Source: Aliiroseovarius zhejiangensis
GTDB lineage: Bacteria > Pseudomonadota > Alphaproteobacteria > Rhodobacterales > Rhodobacteraceae
Reading direction: 5' to 3'
NCBI RefSeq assembly: GCF_014656375.1
Contig: NZ_BNCH01000001.1
Location: 310,001 to 374,000 of the forward strand
DNA: 64,000 bases
This document shows positions 1 to 11,300 of the stretch, piece by piece. Below the pieces are notes generated by a model, which saw only the letters and a list, made by a program, of their open reading frames with translations, was not told the origin of the DNA and did not search any database. The position numbers and the translations under genes were made by a program. The stretch's first letter is position 1. Every line of letters starts with the position of its first letter.

Positions 1-37
1 ACTTTCAACCACGACCAAATTTGGTGCGCCCCGCGAC

Positions 38-1171
38 ATGCGCCGCCGCCCCCTGCGCTCTGCCGCCCTGATCGGGCTTTTGGTGGGGCTGACGGGTTGT
101 GATGGCAATTTCGACATGGATTTCCGACGGTTCGCGCCCGGCGGGCTTTCCACCGCCGAGGCGGCACAAGGGGCCACAACCGCCGCACGGCCCAAGGCAG
201 ATGCGCGCGGTGTGATCTCTTACCCCAGTTATCAGGTGGCGGTGGCCCGGCGCGGCGACACGGTCGCGCAGGTGGCCGGCCGCATCGGAATGGCGCCAAC
301 CGAACTTGGGCGCTACAACGGTATTGCGGTGGACGCCCGCCTGCGCGAAGGCGAGGTGCTGGCCCTGCCCCGGCGCGTGGCGGAACCGGCGACCGGCGTG
401 ATCCAGCCTAATGACAACATCGACATCACCACCCTGGCAGGGAATGCCATCGACCGGGCGGACAGCCCGTCTGGCAAACCCACAGCCGTGGTGACATCGG
501 GTGAACAACCAACACGTCATCAGGTGAAACGTGGCGAAACCGCATATTCGATCGCGCGCAACTATGGTGTCTCGGTCCGCGCATTGGCGGATTGGAACGG
601 TCTTGGCTCCGGCCTGACGGTGCGCGAAGGGCAACATCTGATGATCCCGGTCAAAGTGGATGCACCGGTTCAGACCGCCAGCGTAACTCAACCGGGTCAG
701 GGCTCGGCGGCCCCGATCCCGCCCTCGTCGACCAAGCCCTTGCCAAAGGACGAGGCCGTGCCCGAGAAAGTGGCCGCACCCGCTTCGCCGAAACTGGAAG
801 AAAGCCGCACCCCGGCCAGCACCGCGCGCATGTCGCTGCCGGTTTCCGGCAAGGTGACAAGCCTGTTCGACGCCGAGAAGGCCGGATACATTCTGGTCTC
901 GGCCAAACCCGGCGATCCGGTCAAGGCAGCCGCCAACGGCACCGTCCGGCTTGTGTCCAAGGACGTCGAGGGCGAAGAGATCGTGGTGATCGACCACGGC
1001 AACGGCACCCAAAGTGCCTATAGCTTCATCGAAGGGATCAAGGTCAAGAAGGGTCAGTCGGTCAAACGTGGCCAGCAGATCGCGTCGGCCTCGAAGAACC
1101 AGTACAATGCGATCCAGTTCCTTGTGTTCAAGGGCACCGAGCCGGTCGACCCGATGCCCTATCTGAAATAA
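38..1171 (+). CDS. LysM/M23-like lipoprotein (NlpD/DipM type), catalytically degenerate
   Basis: A 377-residue envelope protein. The N-terminus carries a lipoprotein signal with lipobox LTGC (Cys21). Two LysM peptidoglycan-binding domains follow, at about residues 63-110 and 158-203, then a low-complexity linker and a C-terminal M23-type fold from about residue 265. The M23 metal ligands are not visible: the usual HxxxD site reads ILVSAKPGD and the usual HxH site reads NAIQFLVF. It is therefore likely a non-enzymatic activator of cell-wall amidases, as NlpD and EnvC are, rather than a peptidase. No good Shine-Dalgarno precedes the ATG. A terminator hairpin follows the stop. Bases 1-37 show no recognisable feature. 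Confidence 0.85.
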   Translation: MRRRPLRSAALIGLLVGLTGCDGNFDMDFRRFAPGGLSTAEAAQGATTAARPKADARGVISYPSYQVAVARRGDTVAQVAGRIGMAPTELGRYNGIAVDARLREGEVLALPRRVAEPATGVIQPNDNIDITTLAGNAIDRADSPSGKPTAVVTSGEQPTRHQVKRGETAYSIARNYGVSVRALADWNGLGSGLTVREGQHLMIPVKVDAPVQTASVTQPGQGSAAPIPPSSTKPLPKDEAVPEKVAAPASPKLEESRTPASTARMSLPVSGKVTSLFDAEKAGYILVSAKPGDPVKAAANGTVRLVSKDVEGEEIVVIDHGNGTQSAYSFIEGIKVKKGQSVKRGQQIASASKNQYNAIQFLVFKGTEPVDPMPYLK

Positions 1172-1193
1172 GTCCGTTTACAGGGACACAACG

Positions 1194-1227
1194 CAGGGGC
1201 GGCCAAACGGTCGCCCCTGTTTCGTTT
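1194..1227 (+). terminator. Rho-independent terminator after the NlpD-like gene
   Basis: An 8-bp stem CAGGGGCG/CGCCCCTG at 1194-1201 and 1212-1219 with a 10-base loop is followed by TTTCGTTT on the + strand. It lies between the converging NlpD-like and cpdB genes. Confidence 0.7.
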
Positions 1228-1231
1228 GGGT

Positions 1232-3190
1232 TCACAAAGTGATGCGGAACAGGGCGAAGCCGCTGTCTGATGTCCCGGCTTCTTCCATGCGAACCCCCGG
1301 AACATTTGCCATATGCTTGGTGGCCGAGGGTCCGGTTTCAAACAAGACGGTGGTGTTTTCCAACGGTGCAAATGACCAGTTGCCGTCTGCCTTTGGATTG
1401 ATTGTCCCCTTCTCGACGATATAGCGCACGATCACATCCCGGTTGGTATCCGGCCCGTCAAAGACCGTTGTATCCTCGCTGGCGCCGGGGAAGTTGCCAC
1501 CACCGCTTGCCCGGTAATTGTTGGTCGCGATGATGAACTCCTGTTCTTCGTCGATGGGGTGCCCGTTGAATTGCAGGTTGACGATCCGATGGGCATCAGG
1601 CGCGAGCACCTCTCCGTCCTTGTTGTATCGGGCGGGTTGGCTCAGGTCGATCTGATAGGTCACCCCGTCGATCACGTCGAAATTATAGGACGGCATCGAA
1701 GGATTGAGCAGCACGGCATCCTGTGCGCCGGGTTCGATCTGGTTGAAGATCGCGGCTGATCGCTCGAGCCATTCGCGCACGGTCGCACCATTGATCCGCA
1801 CCGCCCGCACGGTGTTGGGATAGAGGTAGAGGTCCGCCACGTTCTTGATCGCCACGTCCCCGACCTCGACATCGGTGTAGTATTCCGGACCCCCACGTCC
1901 CCCGGCCTTGAAGGGAGCTGCGGCGGACAGGATAGGCAATCCTTCATGCTCGGTCCCCTTCATCATCTGCTCAATGTACCAGACCTGAGCATTCGAGACG
2001 ATCTGGATCGACGGATCATCCGCGACCAGCGCGAAATAGGAATGCAGTGGCGCATCGGTTTTGCCAACAGCGCGCCGAACATACTCCAACGTCGCGTCAT
2101 GTTCCTGTTGGACCGAGGCCAACACCGCTTGGTCGCTTTCAACCAGCGGAGCGATCGAACGATCCTCTCCCCGTTGATAGATCGGTCTTGCCTCGCAAGT
2201 ATGTGACACCACACGCCACGCGCCGCCGTCATGTTCCAGCATCAGGTCGATCAGCCCCATATGCGAGCCCCAGAACCCGCCCATGACGGCCGGAATGCCC
2301 ATCAAAGTGCCCGCTTCGACATCCGCGCCAGCAAAATCGGCGTAGGTGTCAGAGGGGAACACAAGATGAGAATGACCCGTCAGCACCGCGTCGATCCCTT
2401 CAACGGCGGCCAACGGGATCGAGGCGTTTTCCATCCCGTCGCTATGCTCAGCCGCGCCAATGCCAGAATGCGACAGCGCGATGATCAGGTCTGCCCCCTC
2501 TTCACGCATCTGCGGTATATAGGCGCGGGCCGTTTCGATGATATCGCGGGCCATTACATTGCCTTCGAGATGACGACGGTCCCATGTCATGATCTGCGGC
2601 GGCACGAATCCGATGAACCCGATCCGGATGGGCTGCACCGTGCCGCCCCCATTCGTGATCTCGCGGTCCACGATCACATAAGGCGGCAGAAGCGTCTCAT
2701 CTTCGCGCGGTGTGCTCCCCAGCTTTTTCGCGACGTTCGCACACACGATAGGGAAATTGGCTCCGCCCACGGATTTCATCAGGAAATCCAGACCATAGTT
2801 GAACTCGTGATTGCCCAGCGTCGAAGCGTCAAACCCCAATGCGTTCATCGCATTGATGACCGGATGCGTATCCCCGTCCTTCATCCCGCGCTCATAGGCG
2901 ATATAGTCGCCCATCGGGTTGCCTTGCAGGAAATCCCCGTTGTCCAGAAGCAGCGAATTGGTCGCCTCGGCGCGTATGTCCCCGATCAGTGACGCGGTGC
3001 GCGCCAGCCCGACCGTATCAACCTCGCGATCCGCGTAGTAGTCATAGGGGAAGACATGGACGTGCAAATCCGTCGTTTCCATGATCCGCAGATGCGCCTG
3101 ATTTTGCGACGCATGAACGGAATAGGGATGCAGGGCGATAAACCCGGCGGTGCCGGCCAGAAAGCCACGACGCGATAGGGTAAGAGACAT
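1232..3190 (-). CDS. cpdB: Bifunctional 2',3'-cyclic-nucleotide 2'-phosphodiesterase/3'-nucleotidase, Tat-exported
   Basis: A 652-residue periplasmic nucleotidase that releases nucleosides and phosphate from cyclic and 3'-nucleotides. A twin-arginine signal (SRRGFLA, residues 6-12) begins the protein. The metallophosphoesterase motifs follow in order: [29 protein letters not shown] and TGHSH. The C-terminal 5'-nucleotidase domain contains [12 protein letters not shown], typical of CpdB. GGAGG lies 6 bases before the ATG. The gene is monocistronic and downstream of der, with a strong hairpin at 3286-3322 in between. Tat export suggests the protein folds and takes up metal in the cytoplasm first. 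Confidence 0.9.
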   Translation of the reverse strand: MSLTLSRRGFLAGTAGFIALHPYSVHASQNQAHLRIMETTDLHVHVFPYDYYADREVDTVGLARTASLIGDIRAEATNSLLLDNGDFLQGNPMGDYIAYERGMKDGDTHPVINAMNALGFDASTLGNHEFNYGLDFLMKSVGGANFPIVCANVAKKLGSTPREDETLLPPYVIVDREITNGGGTVQPIRIGFIGFVPPQIMTWDRRHLEGNVMARDIIETARAYIPQMREEGADLIIALSHSGIGAAEHSDGMENASIPLAAVEGIDAVLTGHSHLVFPSDTYADFAGADVEAGTLMGIPAVMGGFWGSHMGLIDLMLEHDGGAWRVVSHTCEARPIYQRGEDRSIAPLVESDQAVLASVQQEHDATLEYVRRAVGKTDAPLHSYFALVADDPSIQIVSNAQVWYIEQMMKGTEHEGLPILSAAAPFKAGGRGGPEYYTDVEVGDVAIKNVADLYLYPNTVRAVRINGATVREWLERSAAIFNQIEPGAQDAVLLNPSMPSYNFDVIDGVTYQIDLSQPARYNKDGEVLAPDAHRIVNLQFNGHPIDEEQEFIIATNNYRASGGGNFPGASEDTTVFDGPDTNRDVIVRYIVEKGTINPKADGNWSFAPLENTTVLFETGPSATKHMANVPGVRMEEAGTSDSGFALFRITL

Positions 3191-3285
3191 GGGAACCTCC
3201 GCTTTGGGTCATGATAGGAAACAGGCTATGGGTCCATCATGACAGCCCAATGACCGACTTGGCAAATTCGCACCTGCAGAAACGG

Positions 3286-3322
3286 CAGCGCCTCGCTGAT
3301 CAGAACGATCTGCGAGGCGCTG
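3286..3322. other. Strong hairpin between der and cpdB
   Basis: A perfect 11-bp stem CAGCGCCTCGC/GCGAGGCGCTG (3286-3296 and 3312-3322) encloses a 15-base loop. On the minus strand it follows the der stop at 3355 and precedes cpdB by about 95 bases. Only a weak T tract follows it, so it may be a der terminator or a structured cpdB leader. Confidence 0.5.
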
Positions 3323-3354
3323 AAAACTTTTCGATTTCCATACCTTATTGCGAC

Positions 3355-4812
3355 TTATTCGTCCGCGCGCCCTTTGCCCAGATGCTTGCGCAACCGCGAC
3401 GGCGTCGACTTCTTGCGGTTCTTATAGGGGTTCTGCTCGCCCTGCCCGCGCATGGTCAGGCGGATCGGCGTGCCAGGCATGTCGAAATCCTCGCGCAGGC
3501 CATTGACCAGATAGCGGCTGTAGCTGTCGGGCAGTTTATCGGGTTGCGAGCACATCACGACGAAGCCCGGCGGGCGGGTTTTCACCTGAGTCATATAGCG
3601 CAGCTTGATCCGCCGTCCCCCCGGCGCGGGCGGCGGGTGGGCCGAGATCATTTCGGCCAGCCATCCGTTCAACTGTGCGGTTTTCACCCGGCGGTTCCAG
3701 ATCTCATGCGCGCGCATGACAGCCGCTTGCAGGCGCTCCAGCCCCTTGCCCGTCTTGGCTGATATCGTCACCAATGGCGCGCCGCGCAACTGCGGCAACA
3801 AGCGATCAAAGGCTTCCTTCAACTCTTTCAGCTTGGCCTGCTTTTCAGGCTCTGCATCCCATTTGTTGACTGCGACGACCACCGCACGGCCTTCACGTTC
3901 GGCAAGGTCGGCGATGCGCAGGTCTTGCTGCTCAAACGGGATGGCCGCGTCCAGAAGCACCACCACAACTTCGGCAAACTTCACCGCGCGCAACCCGTCC
4001 GAGACCGAGAGTTTTTCGATCTTTTCCTGCACCTTGGCGCGTTTGCGCATTCCGGCTGTGTCAAAGATGCGTGTCGGCACCCCACCCCAGTCAAATCGCA
4101 GCGAAATCGCGTCGCGGGTGATCCCGGCTTCCGGCCCCGTCAGCAGACGTTCTTCGCCGATCAGCTTGTTGATCAACGTGGACTTACCCGCGTTCGGGCG
4201 TCCGATCACCGCCACCTGCAAGGGTTTGTCCTGTGTCGGCACGCGCGGGCCGTCATCTGCGTCCGCATCAATATCGACATCGGTTTCGGGGGCCATTTCG
4301 GCAGCGCGTTTTTCGAACTTTTCCGCAATTGGGCGCAGCACATCCAAAAGCTCGCCCATACCTTCACCGTGCTCGCCGGACAGGCGGATCGGCTCGCCGA
4401 GTCCAAGCGAGAACGCCTCAAGATACCCTGCCTCGCCGGCCTTGCCCTCGGATTTGTTGGCGGCAAGGATCACGTGCGCGTTCTTGCGGCGCAGAATATC
4501 GGCAAACACCTCGTCCGATGGCAAAATGCCAGCGCGCGCATCCACCAGAAACAGGCAGGCGTCGGCCATCTCGACCGCCCGTTCGGTCAGGCGGCGCATC
4601 CGGCCCTGAAGGCTTTCGTCGGTCGCTTCTTCCAGCCCCGCGCTGTCGATCACGGTAAAACGCAGATCACCCAGCCGCGCCTCGCCTTCACGCAAGTCTC
4701 GGGTCACGCCGGGCTGATCATCGACCAGCGCAAGGCGCTTGCCAACCAGACGGTTGAACAGGGTGGATTTGCCCACATTCGGGCGCCCCACGATGGCAAG
4801 GGTGAAGCTCAT
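3355..4812 (-). CDS. der: Ribosome biogenesis GTPase Der (EngA)
   Basis: A 485-residue double GTPase needed for 50S subunit maturation. Two G domains are evident. The first has [16 protein letters not shown] and ANKSE; the second has [17 protein letters not shown] and VNKWD. A KH-like domain closes the protein with a basic tail ([14 protein letters not shown]). It is the third gene of a minus-strand yfgM-bamB-der string, the same order as in Escherichia coli. GGAG precedes the ATG. Full length for the family, with nothing unusual seen. Confidence 0.97.
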   Translation of the reverse strand: MSFTLAIVGRPNVGKSTLFNRLVGKRLALVDDQPGVTRDLREGEARLGDLRFTVIDSAGLEEATDESLQGRMRRLTERAVEMADACLFLVDARAGILPSDEVFADILRRKNAHVILAANKSEGKAGEAGYLEAFSLGLGEPIRLSGEHGEGMGELLDVLRPIAEKFEKRAAEMAPETDVDIDADADDGPRVPTQDKPLQVAVIGRPNAGKSTLINKLIGEERLLTGPEAGITRDAISLRFDWGGVPTRIFDTAGMRKRAKVQEKIEKLSVSDGLRAVKFAEVVVVLLDAAIPFEQQDLRIADLAEREGRAVVVAVNKWDAEPEKQAKLKELKEAFDRLLPQLRGAPLVTISAKTGKGLERLQAAVMRAHEIWNRRVKTAQLNGWLAEMISAHPPPAPGGRRIKLRYMTQVKTRPPGFVVMCSQPDKLPDSYSRYLVNGLREDFDMPGTPIRLTMRGQGEQNPYKNRKKSTPSRLRKHLGKGRADE

Positions 4813-4859
4813 ATCGGTCTCCGGGTCACATCAAGCGCCCCGCATACACGGTTTACGGG

Positions 4860-6209
4860 TCAGCGCAAAGCCAGAAGTTTGCCATCACGTGATACCAGAT
4901 AGGCGGTGCCATTCACCACGACGGGACGTGTCGCTGCCCCACCCGGAATGGCCACCTGTCCGACCAGCGCGCCGTTCACGGGGTTGAAGCCACGCATCAC
5001 CCCGTCGGACGAGGCAACCCACAGCTTGCCCCCCGCCAGAACCGGGCCAAGATTGGCATGGATCGCCTTGCGTTTCCGGGTTTTCGCCTTGGTGTAATAG
5101 GGCAGCGGCACGCCCCAGATGCGCTCGCCCGTCTTGGCGTCCAGACGCACCAGTTGCGCTTCGTCCGAGACCAGGAAAACCGACCCGCCCGTGACCCAGA
5201 CCGGGCTGACCGCGCCTTCTTTGGCCGTCCACAGGCGATTGCCCGACAGGTCGATGGCCACGGTGCGCCCCACGGGGTTTCCGGTGTAAATCACACCATC
5301 CTTCACCACAGGTTCACCCGTGATATCAGTCACGATGGAATAGCCGCGCCCGGCCCGTTCCCCGGCGATCAGGCTGGACCATGTGCGCGCACCGCCTTTT
5401 TTCAGGGCGGCCACGACCTCTCCCGACGCGAAGGGCAGAAGCACAAGGCGGTCGGTAACAGCGGGCGATGACACGCCTACGATACCATCCTGGCTCGGTG
5501 TGCCCGACAGGCGCCATTTCACGCGGCCTGTTCCGGTTTCGATCGCCCAGGCGCTGTTGTCGCGGCTGACCACGTAAACAAGCCCACCAGACACAGCTGG
5601 CGCGCCCGACCCCGAGGCATCCATTTTTTGCTGCCACTTGACGCGGCCAGTCGCAGCATCCAACGCGCTGACCAGACCAAAGCCCGAGGTCACATAGACC
5701 GTGCCATCGGCATAGGCCAGACCACCGCCTGACGCATCATCCGACTTGTCCGACGGGGGCGTCAGGTCACGCGACCAAAGCGTCGCGCCCGAAGTCGAGG
5801 TGGCCACAACCTGCGCCCGGCTGTCCAGTGTGAACACGCGTCCGTTCGCCACGACCGGTTCGGCGGTGATCCGGTGCTTGCGGTCATTGCCCTGCCCGAT
5901 TGACGCCGCGAAGCGAAGGCTCGGCGTGGGCGACAGGGCGGGATGTTGCACGCGGTGGGTCAGACTGCCACCCAGATGGGTCCAGCTTGCGTGATTGACC
6001 GTGGCGGGCAGGGAAATCGGCTGCGCGCGATCGGCGCGCGCGGGTCCTTCGACGGCGGCTGCCGCCTCGGACAGCTCGGCGGCGTCCATGGTCTGCGGAT
6101 TCAGACTGCGCAGGTCCTCACGTTCGCCCGGCAGAATGTATTCCGGTTGGGAACAGGCGGACACAAGGCTCAACGAAATCAAGAAAGCGGCGCTGTGTGT
6201 GAACTTCAA
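4860..6209 (-). CDS. bamB: Outer membrane assembly lipoprotein BamB, PQQ-type beta-propeller
   Basis: A 449-residue lipoprotein of the BAM complex, which inserts beta-barrel proteins into the outer membrane. The lipobox VSAC places the lipidated Cys at residue 19. The rest is a series of PQQ-like blades, for example GLVYVVSRDNSAWAIE and VYTGNPVGRTVAIDL. The start codon is TTG, supported by GGGGGG about 7 bases upstream; no in-frame ATG lies near. It sits between yfgM-like and der with short gaps, so co-transcription is likely. BamE (48752-49225) is encoded far away in the same window. Confidence 0.92.
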   Translation of the reverse strand: MKFTHSAAFLISLSLVSACSQPEYILPGEREDLRSLNPQTMDAAELSEAAAAVEGPARADRAQPISLPATVNHASWTHLGGSLTHRVQHPALSPTPSLRFAASIGQGNDRKHRITAEPVVANGRVFTLDSRAQVVATSTSGATLWSRDLTPPSDKSDDASGGGLAYADGTVYVTSGFGLVSALDAATGRVKWQQKMDASGSGAPAVSGGLVYVVSRDNSAWAIETGTGRVKWRLSGTPSQDGIVGVSSPAVTDRLVLLPFASGEVVAALKKGGARTWSSLIAGERAGRGYSIVTDITGEPVVKDGVIYTGNPVGRTVAIDLSGNRLWTAKEGAVSPVWVTGGSVFLVSDEAQLVRLDAKTGERIWGVPLPYYTKAKTRKRKAIHANLGPVLAGGKLWVASSDGVMRGFNPVNGALVGQVAIPGGAATRPVVVNGTAYLVSRDGKLLALR

Positions 6210-6269
6210 AATATGCCCCCCGGGATACCAATATCTTTGTTCGCACCGGTTACGGCCCGGTGCGGGCCG

Positions 6270-6905
6270 TCACGACGTTTCCAGTGACCCACCCAGCGCC
6301 ACAATCAACTGAGACGCGCGCCGACGCAAGGCCCCAGACGCCTCGTCATCGACCAAAAGGGATTGCAGCCGGGCAATGGCCGCGTCGGTCTGACCGTCGT
6401 CAATGTCGATCAGTGCCAGTTGTTCCTCGGCCAGCACTCGAAACGGTGCCCCGGCCACGGCCAGCGGCTCAAGCCGGGCGCGGCGTTCGGCATTGTCCAG
6501 CCCGGAATCCGCCGCTGTCACCAGCTTCAACTGGGCCAGGTCGCGATACAAGCTGTCGATGCTTGCGTCATCAGCCAGCGCGCGCAGGGCCGCGGCCCCG
6601 TCTTGACCATCCGTGGCGGCCAGCATCGCGACCACCGCTGCCGCGTCACCGTCGACCTCAAGCGCGGCCAGGGCGGCGGCGCGCTCTGCCGGATCGGCCT
6701 GTTCTTCAGCCGCCAGGATCGCATCGCCCAGCGCCTGCGCCTCGGCCCGTGCGCTGGCCTTTCGCCATTCGTTGAATGCCGCCCCACCCACCAGCAAGAC
6801 AACCAGCAAGACGGCAATCCAGCCGTATTTCCGCATCAAGGCATACAGCCTGTCGCGACGCACCTCTTCGCTGACTTCGTCGATGAAAGTATCGGTCTCG
6901 CTCAC
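6270..6905 (-). CDS. YfgM-like single-pass membrane protein with TPR-type periplasmic domain
   Basis: A 211-residue protein with a short cytoplasmic N-terminus, one membrane helix at about residues 29-47 (WIAVLLVVLLVGGAAF) and an alanine-rich helical periplasmic region of the TPR type. In Escherichia coli YfgM associates with PpiD at the SecYEG translocon and lies directly upstream of bamB, as here. The start is GTG with GGAGG 7 bases upstream. This is the first gene of the bamB-der operon. Assignment rests on domain layout and gene order; sequence identity in this family is low. Confidence 0.85.
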   Translation of the reverse strand: MSETDTFIDEVSEEVRRDRLYALMRKYGWIAVLLVVLLVGGAAFNEWRKASARAEAQALGDAILAAEEQADPAERAAALAALEVDGDAAAVVAMLAATDGQDGAAALRALADDASIDSLYRDLAQLKLVTAADSGLDNAERRARLEPLAVAGAPFRVLAEEQLALIDIDDGQTDAAIARLQSLLVDDEASGALRRRASQLIVALGGSLETS

Positions 6906-7133
6906 GGTCTGGCCTCCGGGTCAAAATCTGACCTCCTTTTGCCCGAAGGACACCCGGTTGCCAAGGGGGTGCGTCATAGCGCGGCCCGATCCCCTGCCCG
7001 GATCGTGTCGCCGGGTGTCAACGAGGGCCTGACGCTCCCCCAAGGGTTGCGCGGGTCAGGCAAGCCGCACTTGTTCCGCGGCACGACACGACATAGTCTT
7101 TTTCCAGTTTGTTTCACTTCGGCAGGATTTTTC

Positions 7134-8372
7134 ATGCGCCTATTCCCCATTCTCACGGCGATCATTGTGGTGGCGGGTTTGTATCTTCTGGTGTTTCAGC
7201 GCGATACGCTGGAAACCGCCGCCGGAACACCGCCCACCGAGGCAGGCGCAGACAGTGCTGCCCCGACCGGGGAAACCACGTCGCAGGCGGACCGGGGTGT
7301 CTCGGTCGTGGCCCTGCGCAGCACCGCGCGCGCGATTGAAATGCCGGTGCTTCTGCGCGGCCGGACCGAAGCAAACCGCCGGGTCGAACTGCGTTCAGAG
7401 ACGACCGGGCAAGTGATCTCGGCCAAGATCGCCAAGGGCAGTACTGTGGACGAAGGCGACATCCTGTGCCAGCTTGATGCCGGCACCCGCGAGGCCAGCC
7501 TGGCCGAAGCCACCGCCCGGCTGGCCGAAGCCAGGGCACGCGCGCCCGAAGCCGATGCTCGTGTGATCGAAGCACAGGCGCGGCTGGACGAAGCGATGTT
7601 CAACCTGACCGCCGCCACCAAGCTGTCCGAAGGCGGATTTGCGTCGGACACGCGGGTGGCCAACACACGCGCCGCCGTCGAAGCCGCACGCGCCGCGTTC
7701 GTCGCCGCGCAATCCGGGGCTGCCAGTTCAGCCGCCGCGATCCAGTCTGCCGAAGCCGCCGTGGCCGCCGCCGAACGCGAGATCGAGCGGTTGGACATTC
7801 GCGCCCCTTTCCCCGGCACGCTTGAGACGGACACCGCCGATCTTGGCACGCTTATGCAACCGGGCGCGGTCTGCGCCACGGTCGTGCAATATGATCCGGT
7901 GCGGGTTGTCGGCTATGTCTCAGAGCTTCAGGTCGACAAGTTGACCACCGGGCTTCCGGCCGAAGTGCGCCTTGCGGCGGGCGCTGAGTTGACCGGACAT
8001 GTGACGTTTGTGGCAGACACCGCCGACCCGATCACGCGCACCTTCCGGGTCGAGGTCCAGATCACGCGTCCCGACGATGCAGCAATCATCCGCGCAGGGC
8101 AAACCGCCGAGGTGGTGATCACCGGCAACGGGCTGCAGGCCCATCTGGTACCGCAAAGTGCACTGACACTGGATGACGACGGCCAGTTGGGGGTTCGGAT
8201 CGTGGCCGACGGGGGGGTGGCCGGCTTCGCCCCCGTTACGATGGTGCGTGACAGCAACGACGGGGTCTGGATCACCGGCCTGCCTGCCACTGCCGAGGTC
8301 ATCGTCGTCGGTCACCACTATGTCAGCGATGGCGTGGCCCTTGACTTAACCTATCGGGAGCCTGGCATATGA
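7134..8372 (+). CDS. RND efflux periplasmic adaptor subunit (MexA/HlyD type)
   Basis: A 412-residue membrane-fusion protein linking an inner-membrane RND pump to an outer-membrane channel. It has an N-terminal membrane anchor (residues 4-20), a lipoyl/barrel-sandwich half before and after a long alanine-rich coiled-coil hairpin (about residues 122-215), then beta-barrel and membrane-proximal domains. The ATG at 7134 was chosen because the anchor starts there; the frame is open further upstream without similarity. The stop overlaps the permease start as ATGA. No outer-membrane channel gene lies alongside, so a shared TolC-like channel is likely. The 228 bases upstream hold no clear operator. 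Confidence 0.9.
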   Translation: MRLFPILTAIIVVAGLYLLVFQRDTLETAAGTPPTEAGADSAAPTGETTSQADRGVSVVALRSTARAIEMPVLLRGRTEANRRVELRSETTGQVISAKIAKGSTVDEGDILCQLDAGTREASLAEATARLAEARARAPEADARVIEAQARLDEAMFNLTAATKLSEGGFASDTRVANTRAAVEAARAAFVAAQSGAASSAAAIQSAEAAVAAAEREIERLDIRAPFPGTLETDTADLGTLMQPGAVCATVVQYDPVRVVGYVSELQVDKLTTGLPAEVRLAAGAELTGHVTFVADTADPITRTFRVEVQITRPDDAAIIRAGQTAEVVITGNGLQAHLVPQSALTLDDDGQLGVRIVADGGVAGFAPVTMVRDSNDGVWITGLPATAEVIVVGHHYVSDGVALDLTYREPGI

Positions 8373-11300
8373 TCGGGATCATTGATTGGGCCGCAAACCG
8401 GGCCCGAATGGTCATTGCCTTTGTGATCCTGTCGGTCTTGTCCGGCGCAATCGCCTATGTCAGCCTGCCCAAGGAAGGCGAACCGGACATCGAAATCCCG
8501 GCTCTTTTCGTCTCGGTCCCCTTCCCCGGCATTTCCGCCGCCGACGCCGAACAGCTGCTTCTGCGCCCGATGGAGACAGAGCTGGCCGATATCGACGGGT
8601 TGAAAACCATGTCCGGCACCGCCGCCGAAGGCTATGCAGGCGTGGCGCTGGAATTCGAGTTCGGCTGGAACAAGACCAATGTCATGGCCGATGTGCGCGA
8701 CGCCATGAACTCGGCCGAAGGGAAGTTTCCGCAAGGCTTCGACAGCTACACGGTCAATGAAATCAACTTCTCGGAATTTCCGATCATCATCGTGAACCTG
8801 ACCGGCAACGTCCCTGAACGCACGCTGGTGCGGATGGCGCGCGATTTGCAGGACAGGTTGGAAGGCTTGGATGCCGTGCTTGAGGCGTCCCTGACAGGCT
8901 ATCGCGACGAGATGTTGGAGGTCGAAATCGACCCGTTGAAGCTGGAAGCCTATAACGTCACGGCGGGCGAGTTGATTCAGGTCGTGCAGAACAACAACCA
9001 GTTGATCGCGGCGGGCGATATCAAGACGCCGACCGGGTCCACGGCGGTCAAGATCCCGTCGTCCTTCGACGAGGTGCAGGACGTCTATGACCTGCCCGTC
9101 AAGGTCAACGAGGACAGCGTCGTCACGCTGGGCGATCTGGCGACGATCCGCCTGACCTTTGAAGATCGCGAGGGCACGGCGCGGTTCAACGGCGACACCA
9201 CGGTGGCGCTGCAAGTGGTGAAGCGGAAGGGCTATAACCTGATCGACACCGCTGCCGAGGTACGCGACCTTGTGGACGAAACCCGCAACAGCTGGCCCAG
9301 AGAGCTGCAACAAGCCGTCAAGATCGGCACCTCGAACGACCAGAGCTATGTGGTCGACAGCATGGTGCGCCAGTTGGAAGGTTCGGTCATCACGGCGATT
9401 GCGCTGGTGATGATCGTGGTCCTGGGTGCGCTTGGCACGCGGCCTGCGCTGCTGGTGGGGTTTGCGATCCCGACCTCGTTCCTGCTGACCTTCGCGCTGT
9501 TCGGCGCGCTGGGGGTCACGATCTCGAACATCGTGATGTTCGGCCTGATCCTGGCCGTGGGGATGCTGGTGGATGGCGCCATCGTCGTGGTGGAGTATGC
9601 CGACAAGAAAATCCGTGAAGGCGTGGGTCCGATGTCGGCCTATACGGCGGCGGCGAAGCGGATGTTCTGGCCTATCGTCAGTTCAACCGCCACGACACTG
9701 TGTGCCTTTCTGCCGATGCTGTTCTGGCCCGGTATTCCGGGCGAGTTCATGGGCTGGCTGCCCAAGACGCTGATCTTCGTGCTGATGGCGTCGCTGTTAG
9801 TGGCGCTGATCTATCTGCCGGTGGTCGGGGGCGTGTCGGGGCGGATCAGCCGCGCCATCGGCCTGATGTCCGACGCGCTGCGCGGGCTGCCGGTATGGCT
9901 GCGCGCACTTCTGGTGTTGCCATCGGCCTATGTGCTGTTCCTGTCGGCCTTCCAGCTTCTGAACCCCGGCTATCTGTTCGGCGGCCAGCCCCCGTTCGAA
10001 GGTGCAATGGCGATCCTGCCCGGCGCGCTGATGTTCCTGTTCGGGGCGGTGGCCACGTCGATCACCTTGGGCTCGCTCAGCTGGCATCGCGAGGCGCAGC
10101 GCGTTCAGGGCGGCTATCGTCGCACGTGGTTTGGCCATCTGATCCACTTCATCTCCGGCAACCCCATCATGCCGCTTGTGTCGATTGCGCTGGTGATCGG
10201 CTTCGTCGTGTCGACCTTCATGATGTATGGACGCAACAATCTGGGGGTCGAGTTCTTTGCCGAAAGCGAACCGGAGCAGGCCATCGTCTATGTCCGTGCC
10301 CGCGGCAATCTGAGCCTTGAAGAACAGGATGCCATGGTCAAACAGGCGGAAGAGATCGCACTGTCCACCAAAGGCATCGACAGCGTCTTTGCCTTCGCCG
10401 GAGCGGGCGGGCTGAACCAGAACACGGGCGGCGCGATGGGGCCGCGTGACAGCATCGGGCAGTTGCAGATCGAACTTGTCGCCTGGGCGGATCGCCCGTC
10501 AATCGAGGAACACATCAAGCTCTTCGGCCTGATCCCCTTCACCACGACCGAGATCGACCCTGAATATGACGGTGATTACGTCATGGCCCGGCTGGAAGAG
10601 CGGCTGGCCACCCTGCCCGGCATTCGCAGCGAAGTCTTGAACCTGAACCGCGGCCCAGCCTCGGCCAAACCCGTGCATCTGCGCCTGAAGGGCGATGATT
10701 GGGATGATCTAGAACGGGCAGCTACTCTGGCGATTGCCCGGTTCAACGACACCCCCGGCTTGACCGCCATTGAAGACACGCTGCCCCTGCCCGGCATCGA
10801 CTGGCAGATCGAGGTGGATGTCGAAGAAGCCGGCAGATATGGCACGGATGTGGCCACTGTGGGCGGCATGGTGCAGCTTGTCACGAACGGCATCCTGCTG
10901 GACACGATGCGGGTCGACAGCTCGGACGAGGAAATCGAGATCCGGGTGCGCCTGCCCCGGAAAGACCGCGTTCTATCGACGCTGGACGGGCTGAAAATCC
11001 GCACTGCAACCGGGCTGGTGCCGATGTCCAACTTCGTCACCCGCAAACCGGTGCCAAGCCTCGCGCAGATCGACCGGGTGGATCAAAGCCGGTATTATGA
11101 CGTGAAGGCGGGCGTGCAGGACGGGTTGGTTCGCCTGACGGGTCCCGATGGGACCGAGGAATACATGAACGCGGCGGAGGCCGATCGGATCATGGCCTCT
11201 GAGGACGGTGCCGACCTGAAACGCACCCCCGTCACCCCCAACGACCTGATCGCCAAGCTGACCACCTGGCTTGAAACGGCAGATCTGCCAGCCGGGGTCA

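Noticed and set aside
8351-9313. A 320-codon open frame on the minus strand
   Set aside because: Antisense to the RND permease N-terminal half; no similarity seen.
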